64,000 nucleotides of DNA from Nocardioides jiangsuensis (GTDB lineage Bacteria; Actinomycetota; Actinomycetes; Propionibacteriales; Nocardioidaceae): the NCBI RefSeq assembly GCF_019679455.1, contig NZ_JAIEZQ010000002.1, positions 1,364,001-1,428,000 on the forward strand. Reading direction: 5' to 3'. A program made the translations under genes and the position numbers. The notes beneath the pieces were generated by a model. That model did no database searches, had not been told where the DNA came from, and worked only from the letters and a program-made list of their open reading frames with translations. Shown here one piece after another: positions 59,490 through 64,000 of the stretch (the first letter of the stretch is position 1; each line of letters opens with the position of its first letter).

Positions 59490-59930
59490 TCAGGCGGCTT
59501 CGGCCTCAAGGATCGCGGCGATGGTGGCGTCGACGTCGACGTGCATGGACTCCGCACCGGGGCGTACGACCCGGCTCATCCGCTCCACGAACGCCGACAG
59601 GTCCCCGGTCCTGGCCTGGACCAGCGCCTCGCCGTCGGGGGAGCACAGCTCGATGATCACGACCGCGTGGCCGTCGACGTCGAGACAAGGCCAGACGTGT
59701 ACGTCGCCGTCCCCCGAGGGCTCGTACAGCCCCTCGGTGAGGAGGTCACGTCCGAAGGTCCAGCGCACCTGGCTGCGGCCGGTCATGAAGACCGTCGTGA
59801 CCGCGTAGGGGTCGCTGGGGTCGTACTGCAGCTCGGCCTCGAGCGGCGTCGAGGCTCCGGTGGCGTCGATCAGCTCGAGCGTCACGCACTGCGTCACAGC
59901 CACGGGAGCCATTTCCATCGAGTAGTCCAT
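59490..59930 (-). CDS. SsgA-family sporulation/cell division regulator-like protein
   Basis: The 146-residue SsgA-like protein has conserved segments LQYDPSDPYAVTTVFMTG, WTFGRDLLTEGLYEPSG and GDGDVHVWPCLDVDG. The acidic C-terminal helix is DATIAAILEAEAA. In streptomycetes SsgA-like proteins position FtsZ and peptidoglycan synthesis; non-sporulating actinobacteria such as Nocardioides keep one or more paralogues. AGGAA is just upstream of ATG 59930; ATG 59915 is possible. The gene is flanked by long promoter regions and is single. Confidence 0.92.
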   Translation of the reverse strand: MDYSMEMAPVAVTQCVTLELIDATGASTPLEAELQYDPSDPYAVTTVFMTGRSQVRWTFGRDLLTEGLYEPSGDGDVHVWPCLDVDGHAVVIIELCSPDGEALVQARTGDLSAFVERMSRVVRPGAESMHVDVDATIAAILEAEAA

Positions 59931-60140
59931 TTCCTGGCCACCTTCCCTTTCAGGTTCGAGGAGGAGACGTACTCAGGTTGTCCGTATGACGCCGAACGAA
60001 TCACGATCGTCAAAGTTTTTTTCGGGGGACACGACGCGGCCCCTCGAAGCGTCCGGTTTGGGCTGATCTGACCGGCTGCCGGCGTTGGCGGACGAGGCTA
60101 GGCTCGTTCCAGTGGTCTAGAACCAGCCCGACGAGGTGAC

Positions 60141-60632
60141 GTGAGTACCAACCCCGCCAACCACACCAGCACCGCCGCGACGACCGACGACGACCCGCCG
60201 GCCGGCACGCGTGAGCGCGGCAGGCTGTACCGCCGCCTGCACGCCAACCCGGCCCTGGCGCTGACCACCAAGATCGTCGTGACGGTCGTCGGGGTCCTCG
60301 TGATGGGCACCGGGATCGTGATGATGGTGACCCCCGGTCCCGGCATCGTGGGGATCGTGCTCGGCCTCGCGATCCTTGCCTCCGAGTACGCCTGGGCCGA
60401 CCGCTGGCTCGTCAAGGCCCGCGAGAAGGCGCACGAGGCGAGGGTCAAGGCCGAGCAGATGGACCCCAAGGTCCGCCGCCGCCGGCTGCTCCTGGCCGGG
60501 CTCGTGCTGCTGCTCGTCGTCGGCGCCGTCGCGGCGTACGTGACGGCCTACGACTGGCCGGTCCTCGCCGTGGACGGCTGGAACTGGCTGCAGGGAGTCG
60601 CGGGCTGGATGCCGGAGCTACCCGGGATGTGA
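60141..60632 (+). CDS. TIGR02611/PGPGW-domain membrane protein
   Basis: The 163-residue protein has three membrane helices (about 45-66, 72-85 and 115-137). The PGPGW-like signature lies in MMVTPGPGIVGIVLGLAIL, and a charged helix (about 90-112) is Lys/Glu-rich. The family (TIGR02611) is actinobacterial with unknown function. GACGAGGTGAC precedes GTG 60141. It ends 39 nt before the tRNA-Val(CAC) gene and has no evident partner. Confidence 0.85.
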   Translation: MSTNPANHTSTAATTDDDPPAGTRERGRLYRRLHANPALALTTKIVVTVVGVLVMGTGIVMMVTPGPGIVGIVLGLAILASEYAWADRWLVKAREKAHEARVKAEQMDPKVRRRRLLLAGLVLLLVVGAVAAYVTAYDWPVLAVDGWNWLQGVAGWMPELPGM

Positions 60633-60652
60633 AGACCACCCCCGGCATGCGC

Positions 60653-60658
60653 TACTCT
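60653..60658 (+). promoter_or_regulatory. -10 box for tRNA-Val(CAC)
   Basis: TACTCT, 12 nt before the tRNA 5' end, with a weak TGTGAA at 60628-60633 as a -35 candidate (19-nt spacing). Confidence 0.4.
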
Positions 60659-60670
60659 TTCCGGCGCAGC

Positions 60671-60742
60671 GGGCGATTGGCGCAGTGGTAGCGCGCTTCG
60701 TTCACACCGAAGAGGTCACTGGTTCGAACCCAGTATCGCCCA
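60671..60742 (+). tRNA. tRNA-Val(CAC)
   Basis: Cloverleaf: acceptor GGGCGAT/ATCGCCC, anticodon stem CTTCG/CGAAG with loop TTCACAC (anticodon CAC), T-arm ACTGG/CCAGT, discriminator A. No encoded CCA (ACCC follows). The T-arm matches the 51087 fragment exactly. Confidence 0.95.
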
Positions 60743-60752
60743 CCCGCAGACC

Positions 60753-60785
60753 AGAGCCCCCGACCTCCACGAGGCCGGGGGCTCT
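60753..60785 (+). terminator. strong stem-loop after tRNA-Val(CAC)
   Basis: A 10-bp stem (60753-60762 with 60776-60785, AGAGCCCCCG and its complement) and an inner CCTC/GAGG pairing, 11 nt after the tRNA. It separates the tRNA from thrS. Confidence 0.75.
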
Positions 60786-60881
60786 CGTGCGTCCGGGGCG
60801 GAAACCGGGGCGCGGGGGAGCGGCGGCGGCAGATACGATCGGCCACGTCCGTCAGGATTCCCGTCTTCCGAGGAGAGCCCC

Positions 60882-62861
60882 GTGTCCGAGACCAAGGTCG
60901 CCGTTGTCAGCGCAGAAGAGCGTGCTGAGCGAGCGGTGACGACGGGCACCAAGGCCTGGGAGCTGTTCGCCGAGGACTCCTCGGTGGTGGCCGCGCGCGT
61001 GAACGGCGAGCTCAGGGACCTCGCCTACGAGCTGGCCGACGGCGACGTGGTCGAGGGCGTGGCCATCGACTCCGCCGACGGCCGCGACATCCTGCGCCAC
61101 TCCACCGCGCACGTGATGGCCCAGGCGGTCCAGGAGCTCTACCCCGAAGCGAAGCTCGGCATCGGCCCGCCGGTCACCGACGGCTTCTACTACGACTTCG
61201 ACGTACCCGAGCCCTTCCACCCCGACGACATCGAGAAGATCGAGTCCCGGATGCGGAAGATCGTCAAGGAGGGCCAGAAGTTCTCCCGACGCGCGATCTC
61301 CGACGACGAGGCGCGCGAGGAGCTGGCCGGCGAGCCGTACAAGCTCGAGCTGATCGGCCTGAAGGGCGGCTCCGAGGAGGCGGCCGAGGGCGCGAACGTC
61401 GAGGTCGGTGGCGGCCAGCTGACCATCTACGACAACCTCAAGCGCGACGGCTCGCTGGCGTGGAAGGACCTCTGCCGCGGCCCGCACCTGCCCACCACCA
61501 AGCGGATCCCGGCGTTCAGGCTGATGCGGAGCGCCGCGGCGTACTGGCGGGGCGACGAGAAGAACAAGCAGCTCCAGCGGATCTACGGCACCGCCTGGGA
61601 GTCCAAGGAGGCGCTCGAGGAGCACCTGCACCGGCTCGAGGAGGCCGAGCGGCGCGACCACCGCAAGCTCGGCCGGGAGCTCGACCTGTTCAGCTTCCCC
61701 GACGAGATCGGCTCCGGCCTGGTCGTGTTCCACCCCAAGGGCGGCGTGCTCAAGCGGGTGATGGAGGACTACGTCCGCCAGCGGCACATCGAGGAGGGGT
61801 TCCAGTACGTCGGCACCCCGCACATCTCGAAGCAGGGCCTGTTCGAGACCTCCGGCCACCTGCCGTACTACGCCGACACCATGTTCCCGCCCATGGAGAT
61901 GGAGGGGAGCAGCTACTACCTCAAGGCGATGAACTGCCCGATGCACAACCTGATCTTCAGGTCGCGCGGGCGGTCCTACCGCGAGCTGCCGCTGCGGTTC
62001 TTCGAGTTCGGGTCGGTGTACCGGTTCGAGAAGTCCGGCGTCGTGCACGGTCTCACCCGGGTGCGCGGCATGACCCAGGACGACTCCCACTCCTACGTCA
62101 CCCCGGAGCAGGCGCCGGGGGAGATCAAGCACCTGCTGAGCTTCGTGCTCGGCCTGCTGAAGGACTTCGGGCTCGACGACTACTACCTCGAGCTGTCGAC
62201 CCGGGACCCGGAGTCGGACAAGTTCATCGGCAGCGACGAGGAGTGGGCGGCGGCGACCAAGATCCTCGAGGACGCCGCCACCGAGACCGGCCTGGACCTG
62301 GTCCCGGACCCGGGTGGCGCCGCGTTCTACGGCCCGAAGATCTCCGTGCAGTGCCGCGACGCGATCGGCCGCACGTGGCAGATGTCGACCATCCAGTACG
62401 ACTTCAACCAGCCCGCGCGGTTCGAGCTCGAGTTCCAGGGCGCGGACGGCTCGCGCCAGCAGCCGGTGATGATCCACTCGGCCAAGTTCGGCTCCCTGGA
62501 GCGGTTCTACGGCGTGCTCGTGGAGCACTACGCCGGCGCCTTCCCGCCCTGGCTCGCGCCGGTGCAGGTCGTCGCGATCCCGATCGCGGAGCGGCACAAC
62601 GACTACCTGCAGAAGGTGGCCGAGCAGCTCCGTGAACGCGGCATCCGGGTCGAGGTCGACGAGTCCGACGACCGGATGCAGAAGAAGATCCGCAACGCGC
62701 AGCTGCAGAAGGTGCCGTTCATGGTGATCGCCGGCGACCGTGACGTCGAGGACGGCGCGGTGTCCTTCCGGTACCGCAACGGCGAGCAGGACAACGGCGT
62801 GTCGGTGGACGACGCCATCGCCCGCGTGGTCGACGCGGTGGAGCGCCGGATCCAGGTATGA
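60882..62861 (+). CDS. thrS: threonyl-tRNA synthetase
   Basis: This 659-residue class II aminoacyl-tRNA synthetase has an N-terminal TGS-like part (about 30-65). The editing domain carries the HxxxH motif ([14 protein letters not shown]), followed by the second editing block ([16 protein letters not shown]). Catalytic-core motif 2 ([26 protein letters not shown]) and zinc Cys (KAMNCPMHN) are present, then a C-terminal anticodon-binding domain from [21 protein letters not shown] precedes GTG 60882. It shares ATGA with the HIT gene. No T-box was seen upstream. Confidence 0.96.
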   Translation: MSETKVAVVSAEERAERAVTTGTKAWELFAEDSSVVAARVNGELRDLAYELADGDVVEGVAIDSADGRDILRHSTAHVMAQAVQELYPEAKLGIGPPVTDGFYYDFDVPEPFHPDDIEKIESRMRKIVKEGQKFSRRAISDDEAREELAGEPYKLELIGLKGGSEEAAEGANVEVGGGQLTIYDNLKRDGSLAWKDLCRGPHLPTTKRIPAFRLMRSAAAYWRGDEKNKQLQRIYGTAWESKEALEEHLHRLEEAERRDHRKLGRELDLFSFPDEIGSGLVVFHPKGGVLKRVMEDYVRQRHIEEGFQYVGTPHISKQGLFETSGHLPYYADTMFPPMEMEGSSYYLKAMNCPMHNLIFRSRGRSYRELPLRFFEFGSVYRFEKSGVVHGLTRVRGMTQDDSHSYVTPEQAPGEIKHLLSFVLGLLKDFGLDDYYLELSTRDPESDKFIGSDEEWAAATKILEDAATETGLDLVPDPGGAAFYGPKISVQCRDAIGRTWQMSTIQYDFNQPARFELEFQGADGSRQQPVMIHSAKFGSLERFYGVLVEHYAGAFPPWLAPVQVVAIPIAERHNDYLQKVAEQLRERGIRVEVDESDDRMQKKIRNAQLQKVPFMVIAGDRDVEDGAVSFRYRNGEQDNGVSVDDAIARVVDAVERRIQV

Positions 62862-63430
62862 CCCAGGGCGAGGGGCCGACGTACGACGGGGAGCCCGACC
62901 TCCTGCACCAGCAGGGGGTCGGCGTCCCCGACGAGCTCGACCGGCTGTGGACCCCGCACCGGATGGCCTACATCCGCGGGGAGAACAAGCCGGCCGACGC
63001 CAAGGCGGGACACCAGTGCCCGTTCTGCCGGATCCCGAGGCTCGACGACGCCGAGGGCCTCGTCGTGCACCGCGGCGAGCTCAGCTACGTGGTGCTCAAC
63101 CTCTACCCGTACAGCCCCGGCCACCTGCTGGTGTGCCCCTACCGGCACATCCCGGAGTACACCGAGGCCACGTCGGAGGAGACCGCGGAGATCGCCGCAC
63201 TCACCCAGGCCGGGATGCGCACGATCCGCTCGGTGAGCGGCGCCCACGGCTTCAACATCGGGATGAACCAGGGGAGCGTGGCCGGTGCCGGGATCGCCGC
63301 GCACCTGCACCAGCACGTCGTACCCCGGTGGTCCGGGGACCAGAACTTCATGCCGATCATCGGCCGCACCCGGACCATGCCGCAGCTGATGAGCGACACC
63401 CGCGAGCTGCTCGCCGCCGCCTGGCACTGA
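62858..63430 (+). CDS. HIT-family nucleotide hydrolase/transferase
   Basis: The 190-residue histidine-triad protein has zinc CxxC ([10 protein letters not shown]), [20 protein letters not shown], and the HIT motif [12 protein letters not shown] with catalytic histidines. HIT proteins act on AMP-linked phosphoramidates or diadenosine polyphosphates. The gene overlaps thrS by ATGA and is followed 87 nt later by the phosphatidylinositol-phosphate synthase. The thrS-HIT-pgsA order is a widely shared actinobacterial arrangement, as I recall, and the function near the lipid genes is not explained by sequence. Confidence 0.93.
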   Translation: MTQGEGPTYDGEPDLLHQQGVGVPDELDRLWTPHRMAYIRGENKPADAKAGHQCPFCRIPRLDDAEGLVVHRGELSYVVLNLYPYSPGHLLVCPYRHIPEYTEATSEETAEIAALTQAGMRTIRSVSGAHGFNIGMNQGSVAGAGIAAHLHQHVVPRWSGDQNFMPIIGRTRTMPQLMSDTRELLAAAWH

Positions 63431-63501
63431 GCCGCGGACACTGTGTCGCGACAGTCACCACGGGTCGCGGTGGGTCGCCCTCCCGGCGGGCGCTCAGCCG
63501 G

Positions 63502-63507
63502 TAGCCT
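63502..63507 (+). promoter_or_regulatory. -10 box of pgsA-type gene
   Basis: TAGCCT, 9-nt spacer, ATG 63517; a short or absent leader is expected. Confidence 0.4.
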
Positions 63508-63516
63508 GCTCTCGCG

Positions 63517-64000
63517 ATGCTGAACCGATTCCGTGCCTTCTGGACCAAGCTGCTCACCCCGATCGCCAGGTTCTTCCTGCGCCTGGGAGTGAGCCCCGAC
63601 GCGATCACGCTGGTCGGCACGGTGGGGGTGGTGGCCGGTGCGCTGGTCTTCTTCCCGCGCGGCCAGCTGCTCGTCGGCGTTTTGGTGATCACGGCGTTCG
63701 TGTTCTCCGACCTGCTCGACGGGACGATGGCCCGGATGTCGGGCACCTCCTCGAAGTGGGGCGCGTTCCTCGACTCCACGCTGGACCGGCTCGGCGACGC
63801 CGCGGTCTTCGGCGGCCTGGTGCTCTACTACGTGGGCCCCGGCGGGTCCGACGCGCTGGCCGCGCTCGCGCTGTACTGCCTGGTGATGGGGTCGGTCACC
63901 TCCTACGCCCGGGCCCGCGCCGAGTCGCTGGGCATGGAGGCCAAGGGCGGGATCGCCGAGCGGGCGGACCGGCTCGCGGCGATCCTCGTGATGACCGGCC
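63517..64000 (+). CDS. pgsA: CDP-alcohol phosphatidyltransferase (phosphatidylinositol phosphate synthase type), 3' end cut
   Basis: The visible 161 residues are the N-terminal part of a CDP-alcohol phosphotransferase. It opens with MLNRFRAFWTKLLTPIARFF. The family motif D-x2-D-G-x2-A-R-x8-G-x3-D-x3-D is complete, with Asp/Arg in DLLDGTMARMSG and the distal Asp in FLDSTLDRLGD. About four membrane helices are present so far. In actinobacteria this position after thrS-HIT is that of phosphatidylinositol-phosphate synthase, making the precursor of phosphatidylinositol and its mannosides. The reading frame is still open at the right edge, so the end is not in the window. Confidence 0.9.
   Translation, partial: MLNRFRAFWTKLLTPIARFFLRLGVSPDAITLVGTVGVVAGALVFFPRGQLLVGVLVITAFVFSDLLDGTMARMSGTSSKWGAFLDSTLDRLGDAAVFGGLVLYYVGPGGSDALAALALYCLVMGSVTSYARARAESLGMEAKGGIAERADRLAAILVMTG

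Noticed and set aside
60786-60881. T-box or other riboswitch upstream of thrS
   Set aside because: Under 100 nt is available after the tRNA terminator and no T-box sequence or specifier stem was seen.
1-64000. CRISPR array, insertion sequence, integrase or prophage
   Set aside because: No regularly spaced repeats, transposase or integrase motifs, or phage structural genes were recognised on either strand.

Overview
This is a 64 kb stretch of a very GC-rich chromosome with dense, short-spaced genes. The content points to an actinobacterium and most resembles Nocardioidaceae (Nocardioides-like). Supporting genes are hemE, a HemG/HemY-type oxidase and HemQ (the coproporphyrin-dependent heme route), an SsgA-family protein, a CGNR regulator, a DUF3000 protein, and a thrS-HIT-phosphatidylinositol-phosphate synthase block at the right end. 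About twenty genes carry a TAnnnT -10 box 6 or 7 nt before the start codon, which is the arrangement of leaderless actinobacterial transcripts. The taxon is an inference from gene content. No rRNA, IS element, integrase, CRISPR array or origin was seen.

1-9.6 kb: a membrane protein cut by the window edge, a FUSC-type membrane protein, an aldo/keto reductase, two lipoproteins (one an orphan solute-binding protein), an RNase D-like nuclease coupled to DUF3000, divergent hemE, and a DUF4349 lipoprotein. 9.7-16.6 kb: hemG-hemQ, msrB, a large secreted nuclease, a stand-alone NHEJ polymerase domain and a VOC protein. 16.7-25.3 kb: a SpoIIE-type phosphatase, a TPR-LuxR regulator, a cupin, a SixA-type phosphatase, a decayed AIM24 gene, VOC and SRPBCC proteins, a carboxyethylornithine-synthase-like enzyme, a secreted GH16 enzyme and a Usp-like protein.

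25.3-37.4 kb: ATP-dependent DNA ligase, ZapE-type ATPase, PPK2, a HipA-like kinase coupled to DUF3037, a methyltransferase, lpdA, and an overlapping sulfate-assimilation operon (sir, a small zinc ribbon, cysH, a 31-codon ORF, chelatase). That operon is preceded by a 29-codon leader peptide. glyA is divergent from it. 37.5-48.9 kb: a 22-bp perfect inverted repeat, an AidB-like dehydrogenase divergent from YihY with overlapping -10 boxes, rsgA, a decayed GNAT gene, a copper-monooxygenase-like lipoprotein, a potassium channel plus TrkH and TrkA proteins, and a PAS/GAF/SpoIIE phosphatase.

48.9-64 kb: a 565-bp non-coding stretch, a secreted protein and two small proteins come first. A 6.5 kb peptide/amino-acid cluster follows (M20 and M24 peptidases, two APC permeases), lying between a tRNA-Val fragment and an intact tRNA-Val. 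Then come tRNA-Val(GAC), tRNA-Cys and tRNA-Gly, a PabC-like enzyme, CGNR, SsgA, a TIGR02611 protein, tRNA-Val(CAC), thrS, HIT and the start of pgsA. Most of the window looks like ordinary chromosome. The accessory-looking parts are the two pseudogenes, the tRNA-flanked islet and the HipA-like/DUF3037 pair.
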